A stretch of DNA of 5,388 nt, from positions 1 to 5,388 of the forward strand of contig JAERRP010000794.1 in the NCBI GenBank assembly GCA_016735415.1, in the 5' to 3' direction. The translations under genes were made by a program, and so were the position numbers. The stretch comes from Desulfobacterales bacterium. Lineage in GTDB: Bacteria; Desulfobacterota; Desulfobacteria; Desulfobacterales; UBA5852. A model generated the notes under the pieces. The model was not told where the DNA came from and did no database searches. It saw only the letters and a list, made by a program, of their open reading frames with translations. This document shows positions 1-5,388 of the stretch, in pieces. Positions within the stretch are counted from its first letter, which is position 1, and each line of letters begins with the position of its first letter.

Positions 1-19
1 GGCAGCGTGTTATTCGAGC

Positions 20-155
20 CAAGCTTGACGGTGTCGTAAAAAGTCCGATATCTTCGCTACCTGCAGCCCTCGGCAATACGGCGTAAGGTCGATAAGCCAC
101 ATTCCTCGGGATACGCAAGCCGTATATCGGGCTTTTTACGGGATCGTCAGGTTTG
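20..155. repeat. Imperfect inverted-repeat (MITE/REP-like) element upstream of livK
   Basis: Two 26-bp arms face each other: 26-51 and 124-149. The reverse complement of the right arm matches the left arm at 22 of 26 positions, around a shared core GTAAAAAG[T/C]CCGATAT. Weaker pairing continues outward to about 20 and 155. The roughly 72-bp interior also has loosely complementary halves centred near 88, so the whole unit looks like a degenerate long palindrome. No ORF lies inside and I see no clear target-site duplication. Small palindromes with a TCGTAAAAAGTC-type core are, from memory, common between genes in Desulfobacteraceae-like genomes; that is recollection, not a search. It could be a non-autonomous mobile element, a REP-like sequence, or a bidirectional transcription barrier protecting livK from upstream read-through. 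Confidence 0.6.
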
Positions 156-159
156 AAAT

Positions 160-173
160 GACATGGCCCTGTC
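160..173. promoter_or_regulatory. Short dyad in the livK leader, possible operator
   Basis: The 14-nt sequence GACAtGGCCcTGTC is symmetric apart from one mismatched pair (lower case). It lies 58 nt upstream of the livK start, between the inverted repeat and the Shine-Dalgarno, where an operator could sit. A TTGAAA hexamer at 153-158 resembles a sigma-70 -35 box, but no good -10 box follows at 16-18 bp, so no promoter is called. A dyad this short could arise by chance. Confidence 0.2.
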
Positions 174-218
174 TTGCTGTACCCAATTAACCGCTTTATC
201 CATTCAAGATGCAGAGCA

Positions 219-226
219 AAAGGAGG
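219..226 (+). promoter_or_regulatory. Shine-Dalgarno of livK, decides the start
   Basis: The sequence AAAGGAGG ends 5 nt before the ATG at 232, which is a near-perfect match to the anti-Shine-Dalgarno at good spacing. It selects this ATG over the in-frame ATG at 163. The upstream ATG has no comparable site and would add 23 residues of non-signal-like sequence ahead of the signal peptide. Confidence 0.85.
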
Positions 227-231
227 TCGTA

Positions 232-1404
232 ATGCGAAAAAGTTTTCTGGTACTCGTAGCAATCCTTATTTTGGGGCTGGCCCTGGCGCCTTGCGGCTGG
301 ACCGCGCCGAAGACGATCAAAATCGGCATTAACGCGCCCATAACGGGCGATATCCCCAAGGTCGGTGAAGGATCCAGATACGCGGCGGAAATGTGGCTGG
401 AGGACATCAAGGCGGCCGGCGGTCTCGATGTCGGTGGTGTCAAGTACGATGTCGAAGTGATTATCGAAGACAATGAATCCAAACCCGAATCGGCGGCCAA
501 AGCCGCCACCAAACTGATTACGGTAGACGAAGTGCTGGCCATCGTGGGGCCGCAATCCTCCGCCCAGGCCATTCCGGCAGGTGAAATGGCCAACAATTAC
601 GGCACCCCCATGATCAGTCCCTGGTCCACCAATCCGGATACCACCAAAGATCGCCCCTACGTCTTTCGCGGCTGCTTCCTGGATCCTTTCCAGGGACCGG
701 TGGTGGCCAATTTCATCAAGGAAGAATTCGGCTTCACCAAAGCGGCGGTCCTCTATGACGTGGCCAGCGACTATCCCAAGGGATTGGCGGAAGTCTTCAA
801 AGAAGCCTGGGAAAAGAACAACGGCCCCGGTTCCGTGGTGGCTTTCGAGAGCTTCACGACCAAGGATGCCGACTTCAGTTCCCAGTTGACCAAAATTGTC
901 AACTCCGGCGCCGAAGTCCTGTTTACGCCCCAATATTACAACGAAGTGGCCCTGATCGTTCAGCAGGCCCACGAGCTGGGATGGAAAAAACCGATTGTCG
1001 GCAGCGACAGCTGGGGATCGGCGGAAACGGTCAAACTCTGCGGCGAAGACTGCTACGGCCTCTTTTTCAGCACCCACTATGCCTCTGCGGGCGCCACGGG
1101 GGCCACCAAGGCCTTCATCGATCGATATAACAAGAAGTACGGCTATATTCCGGACGATGTCGGTGCCTTGACCTGGGATTCCCTGCGTATCGTACAGACC
1201 GCCATCGAAGACACGGGCGGATTGAGCGGTAATTTGAAAAAAGACCGCACCGCGGTCAAGGATGCCCTGGCCAATATCAAGGAGTTCAGCGGCATCACCG
1301 GGAAAATGACTTTTACACCCGACGGCGACCCAATCAAATGCGCCGTTATCGTTCGCATCAGCGACAAGGGCGAGTTCGAGTTTTTCAAGTCGGTCTGCCC
1401 GTAG
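232..1404 (+). CDS. livK: Branched-chain amino acid-type ABC transporter periplasmic substrate-binding protein
   Basis: This 390-aa precursor is the periplasmic receptor of the importer; it binds substrate and docks on LivH/LivM. Residues 1-25 form a signal peptide: positive MRK, a hydrophobic core at about 5-19, then APCGWTA. The cleavage point is unclear. C21 sits in LAPC, but proline at -1 argues against a lipoprotein. The mature part is a type I periplasmic-binding fold (Peripla_BP_6-like) beginning KTIKIGINAPITG (27-39). Family landmarks are the ligand-loop GPQSSAQAIP (106-115), MISPWSTNP (127-135), RGCFLDPFQGP (146-156), DADFSSQLTKI (212-222), QQAHELGW (244-251), GSDSWGS (257-263) and the C-terminal TGKMTFTPDGD (356-366). 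S109/S110 and S132/T133 lie where LivJ/LivK proteins hold the amino-acid head group. Length is normal for the family. ATG 232 is chosen by Shine-Dalgarno and signal peptide. The gene leads the operon and is separated from livH by a 148-nt hairpin-rich gap. The exact ligand is not determinable; the family also takes amides, urea and aromatic acids. Confidence 0.93.
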   Translation: MRKSFLVLVAILILGLALAPCGWTAPKTIKIGINAPITGDIPKVGEGSRYAAEMWLEDIKAAGGLDVGGVKYDVEVIIEDNESKPESAAKAATKLITVDEVLAIVGPQSSAQAIPAGEMANNYGTPMISPWSTNPDTTKDRPYVFRGCFLDPFQGPVVANFIKEEFGFTKAAVLYDVASDYPKGLAEVFKEAWEKNNGPGSVVAFESFTTKDADFSSQLTKIVNSGAEVLFTPQYYNEVALIVQQAHELGWKKPIVGSDSWGSAETVKLCGEDCYGLFFSTHYASAGATGATKAFIDRYNKKYGYIPDDVGALTWDSLRIVQTAIEDTGGLSGNLKKDRTAVKDALANIKEFSGITGKMTFTPDGDPIKCAVIVRISDKGEFEFFKSVCP

Positions 1405-1416
1405 TTCAATCTGTTC

Positions 1417-1455
1417 ATCGCGGCCGATCGCCTGAATCCGGGCATCGGCCGCGGT
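1417..1455 (+). other. Stable hairpin just after the livK stop
   Basis: GCGGCCGAT (1420-1428) pairs perfectly with ATCGGCCGC (1444-1452). Outward pairs C1419-G1453, U1418-G1454 and A1417-U1455 give a 12-bp stem, and GCC/GGC can extend it inward past a one-base bulge. It begins 12 nt after the stop codon. No T-run follows, so it is not a classical intrinsic terminator. By position it resembles the 3'-stabilising hairpins that keep binding-protein mRNA segments abundant in other ABC operons; this role is inference. Confidence 0.6.
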
Positions 1456-1469
1456 TGCATTTAAGTTTA

Positions 1470-1490
1470 CGCTTTCCGGACGGGAAAGCG
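1470..1490 (+). other. Second hairpin in the livK-livH gap
   Basis: CGCTTTCC (1470-1477) pairs perfectly with GGAAAGCG (1483-1490) around a 5-nt loop GGACG, giving an 8-bp stem. It lies 14 nt after the first hairpin and 5 nt before the terminator-like one. No T-run follows. It could add to RNA stability or compete in an attenuator fold, but no clearly exclusive pairing with its neighbours was found. Confidence 0.5.
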
Positions 1491-1495
1491 AATGA

Positions 1496-1528
1496 CGGGC
1501 GCAGAGATCTATCTGCGCCCGCCTTTTT
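1496..1528 (+). terminator. Intrinsic terminator/attenuator between livK and livH
   Basis: CGGGCGCAGA (1496-1505) and TCTGCGCCCG (1512-1521) form a perfect 10-bp GC-rich stem with a 6-nt loop GATCTA. CC and then T5 (1524-1528) follow. This is the form of a Rho-independent terminator, weakened by the two C residues between stem and T-run and by the short T-run. Because livH begins 24 nt downstream with no convincing promoter of its own, partial termination is more likely than a full stop. That would give high LivK and lower LivHMGF output. Confidence 0.65.
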
Positions 1529-1552
1529 GAGAGAAGACGAGGAGTCCACTCG

Positions 1553-2476
1553 ATGCAGTTATTTTTCCAGAATCTGATCAATGCACTGCAGTGGGGCAGT
1601 TTTTATGCCTTGATCGCCCTGGGGTATTCGATGGTCTACGGCATCCTGATGCTGTTCAACTTTGCCCATGGCGACATTTTCATGGTCGGCGCCTATATCG
1701 GATTCGGTGTGGCCACGGGTTTGACCGCGCTGGCCGCCATGGGAGCTCTGGCCCTGCCCAACTGGGTCATTCTGGTGCTTACCATTCTGATTTCCATGTT
1801 TCTGACGTCCTTTGTGGGCATGCTGGTGGAAAGAATCGGCTATCGCCCCTTGCGTGAAGCCCCCCGGGCCTCCGCCGCCATCACCGGGCTCATGATCGGC
1901 ATTATTCTGGAGACCGGGAACCTGGCGATCCTGGGTGCTCATCGGCTTCGTTTCCCCTCCCTTATCGAGACGACCACTTACGACCTGGGCGGCGTCTTCG
2001 TGACCAACAAGAAGATCATGATCGTCGTCGTTTCACTGGTTCTGATGCTGGCCCTGAACGAGTTTATTCGCCGCACAAAATGGGGCATGGCCATGCGGGC
2101 CATGGCCTTCGATTATGTGGTGATTCCGCTGATGGGCGTACCGCTGAATACGATCGCCAGTCTCACATTTGCCCTGGGATCGGGGCTGGCCGCGGCCGCC
2201 GGGATTCTGTTTGCCGTGGCCTATCCCGTACTGGATCCCTATATGGGGATCATTTACGGCTGGAAGGCCTTTGTGGCCGCCATCCTCGGGGGGCGGGGGT
2301 CCATCAAGGGCGCCTGCCTGGCAGGATTTCTCATGGGTTTCATCGAGATATTCGTGGGCGCCTACATGCCCTCCACGGCCAGAGATCTGATCGCCTATTC
2401 CATCATTCTCCTGATCCTGGTTTTCCGACCCCATGGTTTTTTCGGGGAGCCGCACAGCGCCAAACTGCGATTATAG
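1553..2476 (+). CDS. livH: Branched-chain amino acid ABC transporter permease LivH
   Basis: This 307-aa inner-membrane permease is one half of the translocation channel and pairs with LivM. The N-terminus carries the LivH hallmark: GSFYALIALGYSMVYGI (15-31), then FNFAHGDIFMVGAY (35-48). Hydrophobic segments recur through the protein (roughly 15-32, 42-60, 70-92, 108-127, 155-170, 203-224, 236-272, 277-291), fitting about eight membrane spans. The cytoplasmic coupling (EAA-like) loop is near 178-201, GMAMRAMAFDYVV then IPLMGV. It is followed by SLTFALGSGLAAAAGIL (203-219) and AFVAAILGGRGSIKGA (239-254), both family-typical. The end FRPHGFFGE (291-299) is standard. Length matches LivH (about 290-310). 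The start is supported by GAGGAG at 1539-1544, 8 nt before the ATG, and by alignment of the first helix with the family. In the loop, V189-I191 replace the small or polar residues I would expect, a minor departure. Confidence 0.95.
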   Translation: MQLFFQNLINALQWGSFYALIALGYSMVYGILMLFNFAHGDIFMVGAYIGFGVATGLTALAAMGALALPNWVILVLTILISMFLTSFVGMLVERIGYRPLREAPRASAAITGLMIGIILETGNLAILGAHRLRFPSLIETTTYDLGGVFVTNKKIMIVVVSLVLMLALNEFIRRTKWGMAMRAMAFDYVVIPLMGVPLNTIASLTFALGSGLAAAAGILFAVAYPVLDPYMGIIYGWKAFVAAILGGRGSIKGACLAGFLMGFIEIFVGAYMPSTARDLIAYSIILLILVFRPHGFFGEPHSAKLRL

Positions 2477-2490
2477 CGCGACAGGCGCTG
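2455..2490 (+). other. Small hairpin spanning the livH stop codon
   Basis: CAGCGCC (2455-2461) and GGCGCTG (2484-2490) are perfect 7-nt complements with the livH TAG in the 22-nt loop. A nested alternative, AGCGC (2475-2479) with GCGCT (2485-2489), competes for part of the 3' arm. No T-run follows. It could tune RNA decay or livM initiation 47 nt downstream, or be coincidence in GC-rich DNA. Confidence 0.3.
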
Positions 2491-2526
2491 AATGTTGGAC
2501 AATCGTTCCCGTTACTGAGATTGAAC

Positions 2527-2531
2527 AAGGA
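2527..2531 (+). promoter_or_regulatory. Shine-Dalgarno of livM, decides the start
   Basis: AAGGA ends 6 nt before the ATG at 2538. It favours that codon over the in-frame ATG at 2433, which lies inside livH and would add 35 residues encoded by livH 3' sequence in another frame and by the intergenic gap. Confidence 0.7.
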
Positions 2532-2537
2532 TTCAAT

Positions 2538-3845
2538 ATGGTAGAAAAAAATGATCCATCGCCGGGCAATCCGCCGAAACGCTTCCTCCGCTTGAGGCGC
2601 TTTTTAGGTGATATACCCCTGTTGGCCTGGCTGTTTGGTGGTTTGATCGCGGTTCTGGTTGAGCAGCAGGTCGGCGGCGCGCTGGCCCCTCTCATGGGAC
2701 TTCCCAAGATCCCCGTGCTGTTCGGCTTCATGCTGGCCCTGAAAAAGCCGTTGCTGCTGCCCGGCGCGATGGCCTATATCCTGGTGGTCTATATTTTGAC
2801 GATCACGCTGGTGGGAAAAGTCACGGCAAAACCTTTCAACGTGCTGGCGGCCAGGATGGCCCAGTGGCCCATATCGATTCCCGTCGCCGTTCACCTGGCC
2901 GTTCTGTACGCGATCATGCATGTCTGGTCCGATGTCAGCCTTTATCGCGAACTGACCCTCAGACTGACCCTGATCGCCATCATGCTGACCCTCAGTTTGA
3001 ACATCATCAACGGCTACATGGGGGAATTTTCATGCTCACACCCGGGTTTCATGGCATTGGGCGCTTACGGGGCCTCCGCCATCATGGTCCTGTTTTTTGT
3101 CAACGACCGGCTGTTCGGCGACGCCCTGCTGCCGGAGGCCCTGGGCTTTATTTTTTTCCCGCTGGCACTGATTATAGGAGGACTTGCCGCCGCCCTGGGG
3201 GCGCTCTTGATTGCGATTCCGTCCTTTAAAACCCGTGGTGATTATCTGGCCATTATTTCGCTGGCCTTCATGTTCATTGTCAAAAGCCTGTTTGAGAATC
3301 TGCAGTTCATGGGTGGCGCACGGGGAATCAAGGGGCAACCGGACCTGGCCAATTTGCCGACGGTGTTCATCTGGATGGTACTCTGCGTGTGGGTGATCAA
3401 CAATTTTGTGCGGTCCACCATGGGAAAAGCATTGAACGCGGTACGGGACGATGAAATGGCCGCCGAGGCCATGACGGTGAACACCCGCCGCACCAAAATG
3501 GTGGCCTTTCTGTTCGCGGCCTTCTGGGCGGGTGTGGCCGGCGGACTTTTCGCCCATACGGTCCGCTTCATTAATCCCAACACCTTCGGGGTGCAGCGCC
3601 TGGCGGAACTTCTGGCCATGGTTTATTTTGGTGGATTGAATTCGGTTTACGGCTCGATTGTGGGAGCCGTGAGCCTCAATCTGCTCAGTGAAATGCTGCG
3701 TCCCCTGTCCCTGTTCAAATGGATCATCATTCCGCTCCTGCTTATTCTGATCATGATCTATCGGCCGACCGGGCTGGTGGCCTTTAAGGAGTTTGATGTC
3801 CGCAAATTGATCCAACCCAGGCGGAAACCTGAAAAAGAGGTATAG
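2538..3845 (+). CDS. livM: Branched-chain amino acid ABC transporter permease LivM
   Basis: This 435-aa inner-membrane permease is the second channel subunit, partner of LivH. A charged, proline-rich start (1-22) leads into extra hydrophobic spans at about 26-50, 55-68, 73-93 and 111-130. The conserved LivM core follows: LTLIAIMLTLSLNIINGYMG (143-162), SHPGFMALGAYGAS (167-180), KTRGDYLAIISLAF (231-244), GGARGIKG (259-266), the coupling loop GKALNAVRDDEMAAEAM (296-312) with the span FLFAAFWAGVAGGLFA (324-339), then MVYFGGLNSVYGSIVGA (361-377) and IYRPTGL (407-413). The N-terminal extension puts it in the long LivM class like E. coli LivM (about 425 aa) rather than the roughly 300-330-aa short class. 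The basic tail RKLIQPRRKPEK is probably cytoplasmic. It starts 61 nt after livH. Its stop is one base from the livG start, and the livG ribosome site lies inside its last codons. Confidence 0.94.
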   Translation: MVEKNDPSPGNPPKRFLRLRRFLGDIPLLAWLFGGLIAVLVEQQVGGALAPLMGLPKIPVLFGFMLALKKPLLLPGAMAYILVVYILTITLVGKVTAKPFNVLAARMAQWPISIPVAVHLAVLYAIMHVWSDVSLYRELTLRLTLIAIMLTLSLNIINGYMGEFSCSHPGFMALGAYGASAIMVLFFVNDRLFGDALLPEALGFIFFPLALIIGGLAAALGALLIAIPSFKTRGDYLAIISLAFMFIVKSLFENLQFMGGARGIKGQPDLANLPTVFIWMVLCVWVINNFVRSTMGKALNAVRDDEMAAEAMTVNTRRTKMVAFLFAAFWAGVAGGLFAHTVRFINPNTFGVQRLAELLAMVYFGGLNSVYGSIVGAVSLNLLSEMLRPLSLFKWIIIPLLLILIMIYRPTGLVAFKEFDVRKLIQPRRKPEKEV

Positions 3846-3846
3846 T

Positions 3847-4617
3847 ATGCCGTTGCTGCAAGTGGATAATATGACCCATTACTTCGGGGGACTGCGGGCC
3901 GTTCACAATTTCAATCTGGAAATCGAACCGGGGCAGATCCGCGCCCTGATCGGGCCGAATGGTGCCGGTAAAACCACCATTTTCAATCTGATAACCGGGA
4001 TTTACACCCCCACGGAAGGGCGTATCCTGCTGGGCGGCGAGGAAATCGTCGGTCTGCAGCCGCATGAAGTGGCTTCCCGCGGTCTGGGACGGACGTTTCA
4101 GAACCTGTGCCTCTGGCGCCATATGACCGTGCTGGAACATGTCATGATGGCCCGTTACTCACGCCTGACCTACGGCCTGCTCGGAGCGTTTTTCGGCACG
4201 GCGCGACGTAATCGTGAAGAGGCCGCCAGCAAGGCCAGGGCCATGGAACTGCTGGACCTTATGGATATCGCCCACCTGGCGGGCCAAACCGTCATAAATC
4301 TCCCTTACGGCGCTCAGCGCCGGGTGGAAATGGCCCGCGCCCTGGCGAGCGAACCTAAAATCCTCTTTCTGGACGAGCCGACGGTTGGCATGACACCCGA
4401 AGAACTGGACCAGATGCTGGGAATCATCCGCACGGTGCATCAGGATCTGGGCCTGGCGATTTATCTGATCGAACACCGGCTGAAGATCGTCATGGAGCTC
4501 TGCGAAAGAATCCAGACCCTTGTTTTCGGGGAAGTGATCGCGGAAGGGACTCCGGAGGAAATCCAGAACAACCCCAAGGTCATCGAGGCATATCTAGGCA
4601 AGGAGACGGTGCATTAA
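3847..4617 (+). CDS. livG: Branched-chain amino acid ABC transporter ATP-binding protein LivG
   Basis: This 256-aa cytoplasmic ATPase is one of two nucleotide-binding subunits that power the LivH/LivM channel. Motifs in order are Walker A GPNGAGKTT (36-44), Q-loop RTFQN with Q85, signature LPYGAQRR (152-159), Walker B ILFLDEP (172-178) with catalytic E177, D-loop VGMTPEE (180-186) and H-loop IEHR with H210. The LPYG-Q-RR signature in place of LSGGQ is the mark of LivG. The C-terminal GEVIAEGTPEEIQNNP (228-243) and AYLG are the short helper domain of branched-chain transporter ATPases (BCA_ABC_TP_C-like). All catalytic residues are present. R211 follows the H-loop His where Asp is usual (EHD), and LVFGE replaces the common LDYGE. 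AAGAGG at 3835-3840 sits 6 nt before the ATG. The TAATG overlap with livF suggests translational coupling. Confidence 0.96.
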   Translation: MPLLQVDNMTHYFGGLRAVHNFNLEIEPGQIRALIGPNGAGKTTIFNLITGIYTPTEGRILLGGEEIVGLQPHEVASRGLGRTFQNLCLWRHMTVLEHVMMARYSRLTYGLLGAFFGTARRNREEAASKARAMELLDLMDIAHLAGQTVINLPYGAQRRVEMARALASEPKILFLDEPTVGMTPEELDQMLGIIRTVHQDLGLAIYLIEHRLKIVMELCERIQTLVFGEVIAEGTPEEIQNNPKVIEAYLGKETVH

Positions 4618-5330
4618 TGTTATCGGTCGAAAATCTGAAAGTTTCCTACGGCAATATCAAGGCCCTGCACGGGATTGACTTCACCATCGAGGAAGGAGAG
4701 ATTATCTGTATTATCGGGGCCAACGGGGCCGGTAAAAGCACCACCTTGCGGGCCATTTCACGACTGGTGCCGGCGGAGGAGGGGAGCCGTATGACGTACA
4801 ACGGCCAAAACCTCCTGGATTTCCCGGCCGACAAAGTGGTCAGTGCGCTTGGGATTACACACGTCCCCGAAGGGCGCCGGCTGTTTGGCAACCTGACCGT
4901 CATGGAGAACCTGCAGCAGCCCACCTTAGCCCGAAGGCAAAAGCCGCAGATTGAAAAAGATCGGGATCGAATGTTCGGCATTTTCCCCCGTCTGAAAGAA
5001 CGCGCAAGTCAAAAATCCGGGACTTTGAGTGGCGGGGAACAGCAGATGCTGGCTATCGCGCGGGCTTTTATGAGCGGTCGCCGGATGATGCTTCTGGACG
5101 AACCCTCCATGGGGCTGGCACCGCTTTTAATGATGGACGTATTTGAGGCCCTCAAGGAAATCAACCAGCAGGAGGGAACGGCCATCCTGCTGGTAGAACA
5201 GAATGCCCGCCTGGCGCTCCAGTTCTCGAACCGAGGTTATGTCCTTGAAAACGGCAATCTCGTGCTGGAGGGATTGTCCCGCGATCTGCTCAGTGATCCT
5301 GAGGTCCAGAAAGCCTATCTCGGCGGGTGA
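4617..5330 (+). CDS. livF: Branched-chain amino acid ABC transporter ATP-binding protein LivF
   Basis: This 237-aa cytoplasmic ATPase is the partner of LivG. Motifs are Walker A GANGAGKST (34-42), the LivF form of the Q-loop region HVPEGRRLF (82-90), signature LSGGEQQMLAIARA (137-150), Walker B MMLLDEP (157-163) with E162, D-loop SMGLAP (164-169) and the switch region LLVEQNA (191-197). The usual H-loop histidine is glutamine (Q195) and the Q-loop position carries glutamate. Both are, as I know the family, the LivF norm, so this is not decay. The end AYLGG is the standard C-terminus, and the length matches the family (about 233-240). The start ATG shares its A with the livG stop (TAATG). AAGGAG at 4600-4605 lies 11 nt upstream, slightly far, which fits coupled re-initiation after livG. 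It is the last gene of the operon in this window. Confidence 0.96.
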   Translation: MLSVENLKVSYGNIKALHGIDFTIEEGEIICIIGANGAGKSTTLRAISRLVPAEEGSRMTYNGQNLLDFPADKVVSALGITHVPEGRRLFGNLTVMENLQQPTLARRQKPQIEKDRDRMFGIFPRLKERASQKSGTLSGGEQQMLAIARAFMSGRRMMLLDEPSMGLAPLLMMDVFEALKEINQQEGTAILLVEQNARLALQFSNRGYVLENGNLVLEGLSRDLLSDPEVQKAYLGG

Positions 5331-5388
5331 TCCCGGAACCACAAAGCCGAATGCTGATTTATCCATCCCCCCTGTCCGCTTGCCAAAC
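5331..5388. other. Tail after livF with no recognisable feature
   Basis: These 58 nt contain no ORF start with a ribosome site and no stem followed by a T-run. Whether the operon ends here or continues past the window cannot be judged. Confidence 0.5.

Noticed and set aside
164..178. Sigma-54-like promoter, TGGCCC then TTGCT
   Set aside because: The spacing between the GG and GC elements is one base shorter than the strict -24/-12 arrangement, and TGGCAC is not exact. Worth remembering only if a transcription start maps near 189.
163..231. In-frame upstream ATG that would lengthen LivK by 23 residues
   Set aside because: It would bury the signal peptide internally and has no good Shine-Dalgarno, whereas the ATG at 232 has AAAGGAGG at 5 nt.
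1..231. CRISPR array, tRNA or riboswitch in the upstream region
   Set aside because: There are no regularly spaced direct repeats and no cloverleaf or known aptamer core. The visible structure is a single inverted repeat.
196..1581. A 461-codon open frame on the minus strand opposite livK, longer than livK itself
   Set aside because: Its translation is low-complexity and rich in G, F, D and R with no recognisable domain, and it mirrors the GC-rich third positions of livK. It also runs through the hairpin region. The + strand gene has a signal peptide, a Shine-Dalgarno and full family motifs.
2433..2537. In-frame upstream ATG that would lengthen LivM by 35 residues and overlap livH
   Set aside because: The added stretch is read from livH in another frame plus the gap, is not membrane- or family-like, and the ATG at 2538 has AAGGA at 6 nt.
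3036..3815. A 259-codon open frame on the minus strand opposite livM
   Set aside because: The composition is H/Q/G-rich and non-protein-like, and it is a shadow of the livM codons. No domain or ribosome site is evident.
4617..5330. LivF as a degenerate ATPase because the H-loop His is Gln and the Q-loop Gln is Glu
   Set aside because: VPEGRR and LLVEQN are the usual forms in the LivF family; Walker A, signature and Walker B are intact.

Overview
The window carries one complete branched-chain amino acid-type (HAAT/Liv family, TC 3.A.1.4) ABC import operon, all on the + strand. The order is periplasmic binding protein (livK-like, 232-1404), permease livH (1553-2476), permease livM (2538-3845), ATPase livG (3847-4617) and ATPase livF (4617-5330). 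All five parts of a working importer are present and intact. No frameshift, insertion or missing catalytic motif is visible. I do not see a novel gene system; the interesting material is in the non-coding DNA.

The organism is Gram-negative, because the importer uses an exported soluble binding protein. The DNA is moderately GC-rich with G/C-rich third positions. Protein style, together with a palindromic repeat built around GTAAAAAGYCCGATAT, suggests a sulfate-reducing Desulfobacterota (Desulfosarcina/Desulfococcus-like). This placement is inference from memory and is only moderately secure.

Layout. Positions 1-231 contain no gene. They hold an imperfect inverted repeat with 26-bp arms at 26-51 and 124-149 (MITE/REP-like), then a short leader with a 14-nt dyad and a strong Shine-Dalgarno for livK. 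The 148-nt gap between livK and livH holds three successive hairpins. The last has a 10-bp GC-rich stem followed by T5 and looks like an intrinsic terminator or attenuator. From livH onward the genes are tightly packed: a 61-nt gap before livM, 1 nt before livG, and a 1-nt overlap (TAATG) between livG and livF. The final 58 nt after livF show no gene and no clear terminator.

How the genes work together. LivK captures substrate in the periplasm and delivers it to the LivH-LivM heterodimer in the inner membrane. LivG and LivF bind the cytoplasmic coupling loops and hydrolyse ATP to drive import. The hairpin-rich gap after livK fits the usual need for much more binding protein than membrane complex. 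The true substrate (Leu/Ile/Val, another amino acid, an amide or an aromatic acid) cannot be fixed from sequence, because no catabolic enzyme or regulator lies in the window.
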